A stretch of 64,000 nt of DNA. Origin: Verrucomicrobiota bacterium (GTDB taxonomy: Bacteria; Auribacterota; JABMQX01; JAFGEW01). Shown here in pieces: positions 35,590 to 45,342 of this stretch; the first letter of the stretch is position 1, and each line of letters begins with the position of its first letter. The notes under the pieces were generated by a model that was not told the DNA's origin, made no database searches, and saw only the letters and a program-made list of their open reading frames with translations. Where the stretch lies: contig JAFGEW010000124.1 in NCBI GenBank assembly GCA_016931415.1, positions 24,421 to 88,420 of the forward strand. Reading direction: 5' to 3'. A program made the translations under genes and the position numbers.

Positions 35590-38082
35590 ATGAAGACGCT
35601 GTTCAGCATCCTCGTTCTCGCGGCTCTCTCGGTGCTTGTGGCATCGGCATTCGCCGTGGAGTACGACCTGGTCGTCAATAACGGCCGGGTCATGGACCCG
35701 GAGACGATGTATGACGCCGTCGCCAACGTTGGCATCACGGACGGCAAGATCGCTGTCATCACCCAGGACAAGATCACGGGCAAAGAGACCATCGACGCCA
35801 CGGGGTTGGTGGTTGCGCCGGGATTTATCGATGGGCACCAACATTGTATTGAGCCCTATCAATACCGGTTGATGCTCCGCGACGGTCGTACGACGCTTCT
35901 GGACACAGAGATCGGCGCTCACGGTCCAAAGCTCGACGAGTGGTACAAACGGCGTGAAGGAAAAGCACCGGTGAATTACGGCGTGGCGGTGGCACACGAA
36001 TTTGCGCGGGCTGAGGTCTTGGACGGCTTTACCGATTGGAAACATTTATACACTCCCGACGCGGAGAAAACCCGCTCCACAAAGGTCAAGATAGACGGCA
36101 AAGAAACCATTAAGGAGGGTTGGTCCAAGACCCGGCCCAATCTGGAGCAGGGAAACCAGATCCTTTCCCTGATTGACGAAGGCTTGGCGCAGGGAGCACT
36201 TGGCATCGGTTCTACCGTTGGCTACATGCGCGCCGGGGTCTCGGCCCGCGAGATATTTGAACTGCAAAAGCTGGGCGGGCTATACGGCCGCTTTATCGCC
36301 ATGCATTTCCGCTATACGCCCGGTGATGATACCACCGAAGTCAACGGTATCCAGGAGATGCTCGCAAACGCGGCGGCATTAGGGACGCCGGCCATCGCCT
36401 CCCATTTCAATAATCCGGGATACAATATGGTGCATGAGCTTATGGTGCGGATGCGGGAACGGGGTTACAACGTCTGGGGTGAAATCTATCCATATGCCGC
36501 AGGATCCACTGCGCTGAATGCTGTATTTCTCGAGCCGGAAGTCTGGGTACAGGCCCTGGGCAACAAATACGAAGATACGCTTCAGGATGTCGCGACCGGC
36601 GAATTCTACACCCAGAACTCGCGTGAGGAGATGCTCAAAAAGGAACCCGCACGTCTCGTGCTTGTCTACAAAAGCCCCGAATCGGCGATTGTTGACTGGC
36701 TTAGAATGCCCGGCGTGGCTATTGGTAGCGACGGCATGCCCATGATCCCAAGCGATAACCTAACCTGGGATACTCCCTTCGAAGATCTGCCCAATACCCA
36801 CCCGCGTACTTCCGGATCTTTTGCCACAGTGCTTCGCCTGTCAAGGGAAAACAATATTCCGCTGATGCAGGCCATATCCATGACCAGTTACAATTATGCA
36901 AAGCCGCTGGGGGAGATGGGTTTGGAGTCCATGCAGGTTCGTGGCCGCATGCAGGAAGGCATGGTTGCCGACATCACCATATTCGATCCTGAAACGGTAA
37001 GGGACAATTCGACCTACGCAAACGGTAGACTACCGTCCACGGGAATTCTTCACGTACTTGTCAATGGAGTCATCGTCATGAAAGACCAGGAGCCTCTAAA
37101 GGACGTGAATCCTGGGCAGCCGATCCGCTTTGAACCCGTCAAGAGCAAGTTCGAACCGCTCACCAAAGAGGGGTGGACCCAGACCTACTATGCCTCCCCG
37201 ATTGATTTTGGCGGCGGTGTGCCCGGATCGCAACCTGCCAAGACAAGAATCCCTCAAGAAGACCAGGGAAAAGAGAGTACCGAGCTAGGGCCCAACCCCT
37301 TGATGAAGCAGGCGGTGTCAGCCGACGAGGTTGCCAGGCAGTTGGCAGATCCGAACTCTGTGCTTGGGTCATTGAACTTCAATCTCGACTACATTACTTA
37401 TAAAGGCGACCTGCCGGGGGCATCTGATCAGAGCGCAACTCGCTTGACCTTTCAACCCGTCTTTCCCTATCCGATCAACGACACTACCAACTTTTACCTG
37501 CGGCCCGCTGTGCCGGTTGTGATTGCTCAAGACGTTCCGAAAGCAGGCGGATTCGATAATAAAGGTGTCGAACTTGGGGATATTGGCTTTGATGCCGCGG
37601 TGGGCAAAAGTCTTCCAGGTGGCTATGTGGTGGTCGGTGGTATTGTGGGCACCTTGCCCACGGCAACAGACGACGCATTGGGTCTGGACCAGTGGTTGCT
37701 CGGCCCAGAGGTCGCTTTTGGAAAGGTTGCCAAATGGGGTGTGGTCGGTTTGCTCGTCTCGCATCAGTGGGACGTTGCTGGCGAGGACAGTTTTTCAACA
37801 AGTATCACCGGTGGACAGTATTTCTACACGTTTAACCTCAGCGATGGCTGGCAGATTAGCTCGTCTCCGACCTTCTCCTACAACCACGAGGCGCAAAGCG
37901 GACAAGAGTGGACGTTTCCGCTGGGTGTCGGTGTGTCTAAGACCACAATCCTTGCTGGCCGGCCCTGGAAGTTCGGTCTCCAATACTGGAACTACATCGA
38001 GCAACCCGATCCATTCGGTCCCGATTGGGAGGTGCGTTTCACCGTAACCCGGGTAGTCTCCTTGCCATGGGGTAATAAATAG
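35590..38082 (+). CDS. Secreted amidohydrolase fused to an outer-membrane beta-barrel domain
   Basis: 830 aa with GGAGGAG upstream and a signal peptide (MKTLFSILVLAALSVLVASA). Residues about 24-545 are an amidohydrolase of the N-acyl-D-amino-acid deacylase type: VVAPGFIDGHQH (metal HxH), ASHFNNPG, AIGSDGMPM, GRMQEGMVADITIF, HVLVNGVIVM. After a linker, residues about 580-830 match a transporter-like barrel (SADEVARQLADPNS, LTFQPVFPYPI, YFYTFNLSDGW, ending SLPWGNK). The two halves normally occur as separate proteins. Base composition is visibly less GC-rich than outside the island. Predicted to cleave acylated amino acids or peptides at the outer membrane (inference). Confidence 0.82.
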   Translation: MKTLFSILVLAALSVLVASAFAVEYDLVVNNGRVMDPETMYDAVANVGITDGKIAVITQDKITGKETIDATGLVVAPGFIDGHQHCIEPYQYRLMLRDGRTTLLDTEIGAHGPKLDEWYKRREGKAPVNYGVAVAHEFARAEVLDGFTDWKHLYTPDAEKTRSTKVKIDGKETIKEGWSKTRPNLEQGNQILSLIDEGLAQGALGIGSTVGYMRAGVSAREIFELQKLGGLYGRFIAMHFRYTPGDDTTEVNGIQEMLANAAALGTPAIASHFNNPGYNMVHELMVRMRERGYNVWGEIYPYAAGSTALNAVFLEPEVWVQALGNKYEDTLQDVATGEFYTQNSREEMLKKEPARLVLVYKSPESAIVDWLRMPGVAIGSDGMPMIPSDNLTWDTPFEDLPNTHPRTSGSFATVLRLSRENNIPLMQAISMTSYNYAKPLGEMGLESMQVRGRMQEGMVADITIFDPETVRDNSTYANGRLPSTGILHVLVNGVIVMKDQEPLKDVNPGQPIRFEPVKSKFEPLTKEGWTQTYYASPIDFGGGVPGSQPAKTRIPQEDQGKESTELGPNPLMKQAVSADEVARQLADPNSVLGSLNFNLDYITYKGDLPGASDQSATRLTFQPVFPYPINDTTNFYLRPAVPVVIAQDVPKAGGFDNKGVELGDIGFDAAVGKSLPGGYVVVGGIVGTLPTATDDALGLDQWLLGPEVAFGKVAKWGVVGLLVSHQWDVAGEDSFSTSITGGQYFYTFNLSDGWQISSSPTFSYNHEAQSGQEWTFPLGVGVSKTTILAGRPWKFGLQYWNYIEQPDPFGPDWEVRFTVTRVVSLPWGNK

Positions 38083-38225
38083 CAGGGGCCAAGACCTGGA
38101 AAGATGGAAATCGAAAAGATACAGCTGATTAAAGAAGCTTGTTCAGGGCCTGGCGGCAGATTCTTACCGCCGATGAAATCTTCCCGGACATGAATGTTAC
38201 TATTGGGTAGGAGAACTAAATTGAA

Positions 38226-38354
38226 ATGACTAACAGCGCTTTTAGCGGAAATGAGAATGAAGACTACATTACATGTTATCCAATGGCTGGTGCTGGTCGT
38301 CACCCCGATGTCATCATGAAGGACGGCAAAATCTACAAAAACAATATTAAATAG
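38226..38354 (+). pseudogene. C-terminal scrap of an amidohydrolase
   Basis: A 42-codon frame after TAGGAG. Its last 18 residues (RHPDVIMKDGKIYKNNIK) match the characteristic end of imidazolonepropionase-like amidohydrolases; the first part has no similarity. It could be the lost tail of the truncated amidohydrolase at 39991 or the residue of another copy. The surrounding 38083-38483 is AT-rich for this window and otherwise empty. Confidence 0.5.
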
Positions 38355-38483
38355 GTAACTGGTTCGTAATGCTTCGAACCCTGTAAGTTTAAAAAAGGAA
38401 AATGGAGGAAAATGGAAAACATGATGAAAAAGATAGTTAGACACTTAAATCTGATAAACACAAATATTCGAAGGAGAATACCC

Positions 38484-39920
38484 ATGAAACGAAACACAGC
38501 GCTGTTTTTTATTGCACTAGTCTCGTCATTGATGACAGTTCAACTGTACAAGTTTCTAAACTCGGTGGCCGTGATTGCCACCATTCTAACGCTTTCTGGA
38601 ACGGCCGCACTTGCCCAGGATCCGCCTCAGGTCGTGGAAGCCCTGAAGGTCGAGGGTGCGCGCGTAACCTTGCCGGTGAGCGTGGCAATCACCAAGGATG
38701 TCTTTACGCCGGAGTTCATTCGCAGCGCGCGCGAGAACTGGGGCAACTTCCATTTCCAGATGGGCGGCGATCACGCGCTTTACTACGCGATGCACCTGGG
38801 CGAGTTCATGCCCTCGGCCGAAGCCTCGCCAAACGTCAACTATAAGGTTCTGGAACGGGATCTCCGGCCCGAGTTACTTCATCTCAAGCAGTCCACGAGC
38901 AAGGGCGATTTAACGCTCCAGGAATACATGGTCGATCCGCTCTACCGTGCACAGGCCATGATCATGGTGCATAAGGGCAAGGTCGTTTACGAGAACTATC
39001 CGGGTATGCGCCCGACCGACCGTCACCTGACGGCCTCGACTGGCAAGATCACCGTTGGCGCGGTCCTTATGCAGTTGATCGCCGAGGGTAAGGTCGATCT
39101 CAAGAAACCGTTTACCGAGTATGTGACGGAACTGAAGGGCACCGTCTGGGATGATGTGTCCACCTACGCCGTGGCTAATATGACCACGGGCCTCGACAAC
39201 GAGGAAACGGTCGAAGCCCTGCTGCAGCCGGACTCGCCCGTCACGCGCTTCCTCGCCACCACCTTGGGCTCCCCTCGTGCGACCACGGGTGTAGTCGAGG
39301 GCTGGATCGACGTGGCGCGTGACCAGAAGAAGTTGGGTAATGGCGAGAAGCCAGGTGATGTGACGCGCTATGCCTCGCTCAACACGACTGTCTTGACACG
39401 GTTGATCGAGAATATCGAGAAGAAACCCTTCGTTGAAGTTTTCGAGGAACGGTTCTGGTCGAAGCTTTATGCCCGTCAGCCGATGATGTTCGGCCTTACG
39501 CCCGATGGAACCGCACTGCCGGTGGGTTTAGCCATGGCGACCCCCGAGGATTATGCGAAATTCGGGGTGATGTTCACGCCAAGCTGGAGTGCAGTGGCGT
39601 CCGAGCGCGTCGTGACCGACGAGATGATGAGGATCCTGTACGACAATGTCGACAAGGAGCGTTACGCAAAGGGGGCCAAGCTGAAGTCGTCGAAAGCACA
39701 GTTCAACGAAGCGGCCCAGGGCTACGCACTTCAGTTCGATTACGTCTGGGATGACGGTGCGATCGCCAAGAGCGGCAACATGGGGCAGATGATCTATATC
39801 GACCCCGAGCGTGATTTCGTCAGCGTCTATTTTTCGACCCTCCCGTTCGTCGACGGCTACGGTGAATTCAAAGCTGGCGCCTATCAACGTGCCGCAGCCA
39901 AGATGTTGGCCGGGGAATAA
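38484..39920 (+). CDS. Beta-lactamase-fold serine hydrolase, exported
   Basis: 478 aa from ATG 38484, with AAGGAG 7 nt upstream; an earlier ATG at 38412 lacks this. Signal peptide or anchor in the first 50 residues (about 8-22 and 26-46), ending AALAQ. Class C beta-lactamase/esterase fold: nucleophile Ser in STGK near residue 196, Tyr motif RYASLN near 295, and a third-motif equivalent SGNMGQ near 432. Family members include D-aminopeptidases, esterases and D-Ala carboxypeptidases, so antibiotic resistance should not be assumed. Placed between amidohydrolase genes, it suggests a peptide or amide degradation cluster. Confidence 0.85.
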   Translation: MKRNTALFFIALVSSLMTVQLYKFLNSVAVIATILTLSGTAALAQDPPQVVEALKVEGARVTLPVSVAITKDVFTPEFIRSARENWGNFHFQMGGDHALYYAMHLGEFMPSAEASPNVNYKVLERDLRPELLHLKQSTSKGDLTLQEYMVDPLYRAQAMIMVHKGKVVYENYPGMRPTDRHLTASTGKITVGAVLMQLIAEGKVDLKKPFTEYVTELKGTVWDDVSTYAVANMTTGLDNEETVEALLQPDSPVTRFLATTLGSPRATTGVVEGWIDVARDQKKLGNGEKPGDVTRYASLNTTVLTRLIENIEKKPFVEVFEERFWSKLYARQPMMFGLTPDGTALPVGLAMATPEDYAKFGVMFTPSWSAVASERVVTDEMMRILYDNVDKERYAKGAKLKSSKAQFNEAAQGYALQFDYVWDDGAIAKSGNMGQMIYIDPERDFVSVYFSTLPFVDGYGEFKAGAYQRAAAKMLAGE

Positions 39921-39990
39921 TGGTTCAATGCGTTGCAGTTGGCGGTATGGTCAAACGAATTCACAACCAAAACACAATAAGGAGTTCATT

Positions 39991-40572
39991 ATGAAAATTC
40001 GAACCACTATCCGCCTACTTTTTGCGACCAGCCTTCTCACCGTCTCGCCGGCCTTCGCTCAAGTAGCGGAAAAGCCCGCCCCGACTAGCACCCTGATTAC
40101 CGGTGCCAAGATCTTCGACGGCAGCGACAAGCTCGTCGCCGATATGAGCCTGCTCGTCGAGGGCAACAAGATCACGAGAATCGCCAAGTCGATCGAAGCG
40201 CCTGCCGGGGCGACGGTGATCGACGCGAAAGGCCGCACGATGACTCCGGGGCTGATCGACTGTCACGTCCACCTTGCCTGGGTCATCTCGAGCCCGTATG
40301 CCATGTTCGATACTCCGGCTGATTACCAGGCCGCTCTCGCGCTCGTGGAGGCAAAAGCCATGCTGATGCGCGGCTACACGAGTATCCGTGATACTGCCGG
40401 GCAGGTTTTCGGTACGAAGCGAGCCATTGACGAGGGGCTCTTCCCTGGGCCGCGCATCTGGGGCTGCGGCGCCGCGATCAGCATGACCTCTGGGCATGGG
40501 GACTTCAGGACGCTCAATACCGAGCCTCGCCCGAAAACGGACCGGAGGAGTGGGCCTTCAACCTCGGTGTGA
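39991..40572 (+). pseudogene. Amidohydrolase truncated after its N-terminal third
   Basis: Start ATG 39991 with AAGGAG and signal peptide (MKIRTTIRLLFATSLLTVSPAFAQ). Residues 30-175 match exported imidazolonepropionase-like amidohydrolases: MTPGLIDCHVHLAW (metal HxH), RGYTSIRDTAGQVFG, GPRIWGCGAAISMTSGHGD. Homology then ends within FRTLNTEP and about 15 unrelated residues precede the stop. Full-length members have about 430 aa, so metal ligands and the catalytic Asp of the barrel's second half are missing. Confidence 0.85.
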
Positions 40573-40764
40573 CGCTGCTGTTCCCGAGGTAGACCTGTGA
40601 GGGTGGACACCGCCGGGTACCGCAACCAGAGGCCTGCGACAGCCTGGGGGCGTCGCGATTGCAGTCGGCGCCTCGACGTGCAGGCGTGGTGCTTGTCCTC
40701 ACAGGCACAGACGGCTCCGCCCATGTGAGGCAATAGCAGGAACGCAAGTGGAGCAGGCAGAGCA

Positions 40765-41703
40765 GTGACATCAGACAGCGTGAGAATGGGACTGATCCTG
40801 GCGGTGACACTCTGTCTCGGTGCGTGTGGCGCGCGGGAGGACCGGGAAGCCAACGACGCGCGCGAGCCGACGGCGGGCGCCCGCGAGCATCTGTCTCCCC
40901 AGCGGCCCGGCATTGACGAAGGCAAGGCTTACCTCACGGGTTACTACATCGCCGAGGTGACAACTGACGCGGAGCCCGGGGAGGGGGTCGCTGTCCATAT
41001 CACCTACCTCGACGGAGGCACGGCCGTGCGCCACTTCCCCGAGGAGGTCGTCCGTGTGGCCGAAATGGAGGCGGTCGCCACTCGCACCGACGAGCACGGC
41101 GTTCGCCGAGTCGCCGTTCGACTCGGCCCGAACAAGTGGAAGGAGATCCCGTCCGACCAGTTCGGTATCGGCAGTAAGAACAACCCATTGGCGCCGTGGG
41201 TCCACGTCGCGGCCGACCAGGAGCTCTATCCGTATGGGTCGAGGATCTTCATGCCGGACGCCGTTGGGCACGAGACCGTAGACGGTCGAATCCACGACGG
41301 TTACGCCTGGGTGGCCGACGTCGGCGGGATGATCAAGGGCCCTCTCCGCTTCGACCTCTTCGTGGGCCATGCGGACGTGTACTGGAAGACGCTTGCGCGG
41401 AGCCCGGACAAGAAACCCGACACGCACGTTGTCGTGGACCGGCTCCCCGACCCGCCGGACGGCCTTGATCCGTGGCAGACGGCCGAGGTGCGGAGGATTC
41501 TCCTCGGGCTCGGCTACACGATCGATGACGCGCCGGGCCTGTCGCCGAGTCTGGAGGCGGCGATCATCGAATTCCAGAAACGGCACGAGCAGGTTCCCGA
41601 AGTCGAATACGGCAATCACCGTGCGGCCGTCACGCTGTGGTTCCTGACCCAGGCGGCGCACAAGGTCGCTGGTCAGAACGCCGAAAAAGGAGAGGAACGA
41701 TGA
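40765..41703 (+). CDS. Lipoprotein with 3D domain and peptidoglycan-binding-like domain
   Basis: 312 aa from GTG 40765 (ATG 40786 possible). Lipobox LGAC near residue 21. Residues about 150-205 match a 3D (Asp-Asp-Asp, MltA-like double-psi barrel) domain: ELYPYGSRIFMPDA, AWVADVGGMIKGPLRFDLFV, with two of the catalytic Asp visible. Residues about 235-290 resemble a PG_binding_1 helical bundle (ILLGLGYTIDDAPGLSPSLE). Predicted cell-wall lytic or peptidoglycan-binding enzyme at the inner face of the outer membrane. Its stop overlaps the next start (ATGA). Confidence 0.78.
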   Translation: MTSDSVRMGLILAVTLCLGACGAREDREANDAREPTAGAREHLSPQRPGIDEGKAYLTGYYIAEVTTDAEPGEGVAVHITYLDGGTAVRHFPEEVVRVAEMEAVATRTDEHGVRRVAVRLGPNKWKEIPSDQFGIGSKNNPLAPWVHVAADQELYPYGSRIFMPDAVGHETVDGRIHDGYAWVADVGGMIKGPLRFDLFVGHADVYWKTLARSPDKKPDTHVVVDRLPDPPDGLDPWQTAEVRRILLGLGYTIDDAPGLSPSLEAAIIEFQKRHEQVPEVEYGNHRAAVTLWFLTQAAHKVAGQNAEKGEER

Positions 41704-42014
41704 CGCTCGGCGATGTGATTGTCTGGCTGGTTGTGGGCGGCCTGGCCGGCTCGTTTGTCGGCATGCTCGTCAAGCGCGAGAAGAAAGGGTTCGGCCATCT
41801 GGCCAACCTCGCCATCGGCCTGGTCGGCGCCGTGATCGGCGGTCTGATCTTCGAGCTGTTCAAGATCGACCTGAAGCTCGGCGACCTGGCCGTCACGTTC
41901 GAAGACCTGATCTCCGCCGTGCTCGGCGCGGTGCTCTTCATGGTCGCGCTCGCAGTGATCCAGAAGCTCCAGAAGCGCAAGTCGGCAGGTCATGGTCGCC
42001 AGAATGCGGCGTGA
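41700..42014 (+). CDS. GlsB/YeaQ/YmgE-like small membrane protein
   Basis: 104 aa from ATG 41700, overlapping the upstream stop by 4 nt, with GAGAGGAA as ribosome site. Three hydrophobic helices: VIVWLVVGGLAGSFVGMLV, NLAIGLVGAVIGGLIFELF and LISAVLGAVLFMVALAVI. Gly-rich spacing and the first helix match the transglycosylase-associated/GlsB family, often induced by envelope stress. Function unknown. Confidence 0.7.
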   Translation: MTLGDVIVWLVVGGLAGSFVGMLVKREKKGFGHLANLAIGLVGAVIGGLIFELFKIDLKLGDLAVTFEDLISAVLGAVLFMVALAVIQKLQKRKSAGHGRQNAA

Positions 42015-42162
42015 AGCTGCACTGGGCTGAGGTCGACACGAGGCAGCATACAGTACCGGCTGGACTGGAACGTGTCCGCTTCATGGCCAGCAGCGGCAGG
42101 GGCTGCCTCAGCACTGACGGAGGAAAGCGGGCTGTGCTTCCGCTTCCGAGGACGGGTAACCC

Positions 42163-42825
42163 ATGGTCGCGAGCACTGCGAATAACACGCGACGAGTGCT
42201 TGATCCTCCCGAGAGAATATCGGAGGTCCTCTTCGGGCTGATAATGGTACTGGCATTCACAGGCTCCTTCAGTGCGGCCCAGGCAGGTCGCGGAGAGGTT
42301 CGGTCGATGCTGTTCGGCGCGATTGGCTGCAATCTCGCATGGGGCATAGTGGATGCGACAATGTATGTCATAACGAGCATCGTCGCCAGGAACAGAGGAG
42401 CCGCGATGCTCAACGCGGTTCGCGGCACAACAGACCCAGCGCAAGCAGATCGCATTGTCGCAGATGCACTACCCCCTGTGTTGTCGTCTGTGTTGGAACC
42501 CTCTGATGTCGGACGCATCCGTCACAACCTTGCCCGCCTGCCCGAGGACTCACACCCCGGACGGCTGACGGCAGACGATCTGTCGGGCGCCGCCGCCGCT
42601 TTTCTTCTCGTGTTTCTCTCGACGTTTCCGGTGGTCATTCCTTTCATCCTGATCCGGAGCCCGTTCGTCGCCCTTCGAATCTCCAATCTCGTTGCGGTCA
42701 CCATGTTGTTCCTCGCTGGGTCAGCCCTGGGGCGATACTCCGGATGCCGTGCTTTGCGAATGGGGTTGTCCATGGTTGCGATCGGCCTTGTTCTGGTCTT
42801 GATCATTGTCGCGCTCGGCGGGTGA
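42163..42825 (+). CDS. VIT/CCC1-like membrane protein
   Basis: 220 aa with about five helices. The N-terminal ERISEVLFGLIMVLAFTGSF and IGCNLAWGIVDATMYV resemble VIT family (iron/manganese transporter) helices, and a cytosolic loop of about 70 residues links to two or three C-terminal helices (FLLVFLSTFPVVIPFILI). The metal-binding Glu/Met set of true VIT proteins is not complete here, so transport is uncertain. Confidence 0.65.
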   Translation: MVASTANNTRRVLDPPERISEVLFGLIMVLAFTGSFSAAQAGRGEVRSMLFGAIGCNLAWGIVDATMYVITSIVARNRGAAMLNAVRGTTDPAQADRIVADALPPVLSSVLEPSDVGRIRHNLARLPEDSHPGRLTADDLSGAAAAFLLVFLSTFPVVIPFILIRSPFVALRISNLVAVTMLFLAGSALGRYSGCRALRMGLSMVAIGLVLVLIIVALGG

Positions 42826-42926
42826 GACAGGTGTTGCCAGGTACCGGGCCTTTGCGAGGATCTTCCAACCAGGTTCCTATGCTCGGATGCGAACCGGGCC
42901 GGTTGTGCCCTTGAAGAGATCGAGTT

Positions 42927-44321
42927 ATGAAACAGCTCTTGCTTGCTGCATGCCTCGTCCTATGTACACAGGCACTCACTCTGCCATTCAGCGTTACGGG
43001 CGTTGCCGCCGAGCATCCTTCGCCCGATGCACCTACGACCTACTACTTCATCAGCGATCTTCACATCGGCGGCGATGGTGCGCTCAACGAGTGTCAGTTC
43101 GAGCCCGAGCTTATCGAGCTCCTGGGACGCATCGCCGACACACCGCGCGCGGAGCTCGTCATCGTGGGCGACGCTTTCGGCCTGTGGGAGCTTACGCAGA
43201 TCACGGACGACACGAAGATACGCCATCTTGCGGATACGCACGCCGAGCTCTTCGAACAGTTCCGCCGGACCGGCGAACGCATGCCGATCACGCTGATCCC
43301 CGGCAACCATGACTACGAGCTCGCGTGCGTTCCGGCGTACCGAGAACAGCTCGCGGAGTACAACATCACGGTCGAGCCCGTCCTGCACACGACACGCGAA
43401 GTGGCCGGCCGAACGATCTGGATCGAGCACGGCAACCAGCGGGATTCGTTCAACACGTTCCCGGAGTTCGGGAATCGGCACGGCCAACCGTCCGGGTACT
43501 ACATTACCAGAGGTACCGTTGCCACGTCCGGGAGAGCCGCGAAACACAGCCGCAGCGACTGGCTCAATGATCTTCAGTCAGTGTACCCCAATGAGGAGAT
43601 CCCGTTCTGGATGTGGTCGAACTACGTCTACAGAGAGATGAGTGGCTTTGTGTTCTGGGTCTTCTTCCCGTTCATCATTCTGTTCTCGTTGAGCCTTGTG
43701 ATCTTCATCGGCCGGCTGCTGGAGAAGCGCCGGGTGCTTCGCACGACGTTCTTCCGAACCACATTCGCGAAGCGCTTCGGCGCCGCCGGGAGGCTCATCG
43801 ACATCATCATCTGGGTCAACACAACGGTCATATCATTCATGCTGATCATGGCCATCCCCCTGTATCTCCTGGGGCGCGATATCCGTTCCACGCTGCAGCG
43901 CTACGGCGTGGGCGCTGCCGAGGGCCTGAAGGCTGAGAAGGACCAGGCATATGTGGATGCCGCAGAGTCGGTATTCCGGGACGATCCGCAGGTAGCGGTG
44001 TTCGTCTACGGGCACACACATATCCCGTCGCTGCGGCAGGTTGGCGGGCGCTACATAATCAACACGGGTTCATGGCTCAAGCGGCTTGATCGCGTGCCCT
44101 CCCGCCTGCGCCTGATGCCTGATGTCTATGTTCCATCGTTCACACTGAGCTACTTCACCGTAACAGAGAAAAACGGCAGCATCGCCATCAACTACGGCAT
44201 CATGCCGAAAAAGGTACCCGGGGAACTCACGCTGCTTCAGCGCATCCTCATTGTTGGCCGTCGTCCATCCTCCGTCGTTCCGATCCCGGAAGAAACAATC
44301 GTCGCCGACCGGAAGGACTGA
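42927..44321 (+). CDS. Metallophosphoesterase with a transmembrane insertion
   Basis: 464 aa with a signal peptide (first 27 residues). Calcineurin-like motifs in order: ISDLHIGG near 43, GDAFGLW, PGNHDYE near 125, then EHGNQRDSF, and finally GHTHIPS near 370. Between the GNHD/HGN and GHTH blocks lie about 130 extra residues with two strong hydrophobic segments (FVFWVFFPFIILFSLSLVIF and VISFMLIMAIPLYLLG). UDP-diacylglucosamine pyrophosphatase LpxH is the nearest recognisable relative, but the export signal and membrane insert argue for a different substrate. Confidence 0.82.
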   Translation: MKQLLLAACLVLCTQALTLPFSVTGVAAEHPSPDAPTTYYFISDLHIGGDGALNECQFEPELIELLGRIADTPRAELVIVGDAFGLWELTQITDDTKIRHLADTHAELFEQFRRTGERMPITLIPGNHDYELACVPAYREQLAEYNITVEPVLHTTREVAGRTIWIEHGNQRDSFNTFPEFGNRHGQPSGYYITRGTVATSGRAAKHSRSDWLNDLQSVYPNEEIPFWMWSNYVYREMSGFVFWVFFPFIILFSLSLVIFIGRLLEKRRVLRTTFFRTTFAKRFGAAGRLIDIIIWVNTTVISFMLIMAIPLYLLGRDIRSTLQRYGVGAAEGLKAEKDQAYVDAAESVFRDDPQVAVFVYGHTHIPSLRQVGGRYIINTGSWLKRLDRVPSRLRLMPDVYVPSFTLSYFTVTEKNGSIAINYGIMPKKVPGELTLLQRILIVGRRPSSVVPIPEETIVADRKD

Positions 44322-44466
44322 CCAGCCCTAGGGCCCACGGGCCCGGCGGACGAGTGGAGACATTCTGCTGAGGCGCTGACGCTGCTGGAGGAATGCGGGA
44401 CCCCTCGTGGGCGAGAGCCAAGCTGGCTTGCGCGTGGCAACCTGTGAAGGATAGGGAGAGCCGAGA

Positions 44467-45336
44467 ATGACAGCCCAGACACCACGACCTTCAAATCAAG
44501 GATTCCTTGGAGTTCTGACGGCAGGGATCCGGCGCGCCTTTGCGACGACCGGCCTCGCTGCGGCCCTGACGATTCTGACTCTCGTCTCGGCCGCCGCGCC
44601 GGCAAGCGAGGGGGCGGACGCGACCGGCGCGAACGACAAAGCGCCACCGCGCGGGCTCAAGATCGCGCCGGGCCTTTCGCTCATCGGCTATGGCCAGTCG
44701 CGAACGCGGCCCTTCGAACTGGCGAGCACGTCCCTGACGGACGAGTCGCTGTCAGAAGTGCTTGAACGCATAGACTACGAGGCCGACATGCGCTCGGCCG
44801 GCCTCGGGCTGTCCTACGAGATTCTGCCGAGGTTCGAGATCGCGGCGTACATCGCCGGCATCGATGTCGAGTTCGAGGGAACGTCCGACGCCGGCGCGTT
44901 CTTCGTCGACACGAAACTCCGTCCGTTCTACGGGGTGGGAGCCCGGTACGCATGTCCCGACGACTGGTTGCCCGGCTTCGACCTCGACTTGAACTTCGAG
45001 TACCTCCTGGGGAGCTTCGACGATCCCGACTACACAATCTCGGGCACCGACGGTCCGGCCGACGCTGCGATCACCCAACTGGACTGGGAGCAGGTCGCGT
45101 TCTGGCCACGCCTCTCTAAGCGCGTCGGCATCTTCACCCCGTACGTGAAGCTCACATTCACCTGGATCGACGCGGATATCGAGGGGCGCCGTGGACGGAT
45201 CAGCCTCGAGAACGGCGACGTGGTGGGTCTCATCCTCGGCACCCGCTTCACGGTCTTCTCGTGGCTCGACGGGGACGTCTTCGTCGATGCCCTGAACTAC
45301 GAAGGCATCCACTTCGGCTTCGTCGTCCAGTTCTGA
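44467..45336 (+). CDS. Putative outer-membrane beta-barrel protein
   Basis: 289 aa. Twin hydrophobic leader (residues 25-50, cleavage near AAAPAS), then alternating-strand segments (LSLIGYGQSRTR, MRSAGLGLSYEILPRFEIAA, FYGVGARYAC, LDLNFEYLLGS) and a terminal aromatic (FGFVVQF) as in small outer-membrane barrels. It has no recognised family. Last intact gene before the right end of the island. Confidence 0.65.
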   Translation: MTAQTPRPSNQGFLGVLTAGIRRAFATTGLAAALTILTLVSAAAPASEGADATGANDKAPPRGLKIAPGLSLIGYGQSRTRPFELASTSLTDESLSEVLERIDYEADMRSAGLGLSYEILPRFEIAAYIAGIDVEFEGTSDAGAFFVDTKLRPFYGVGARYACPDDWLPGFDLDLNFEYLLGSFDDPDYTISGTDGPADAAITQLDWEQVAFWPRLSKRVGIFTPYVKLTFTWIDADIEGRRGRISLENGDVVGLILGTRFTVFSWLDGDVFVDALNYEGIHFGFVVQF

Positions 45337-45342
45337 GAACAC

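Noticed and set aside
38484..39920. Antibiotic-resistance beta-lactamase
   Set aside because: The fold is shared by esterases and D-aminopeptidases; length, context and motif variants do not indicate a resistance enzyme.
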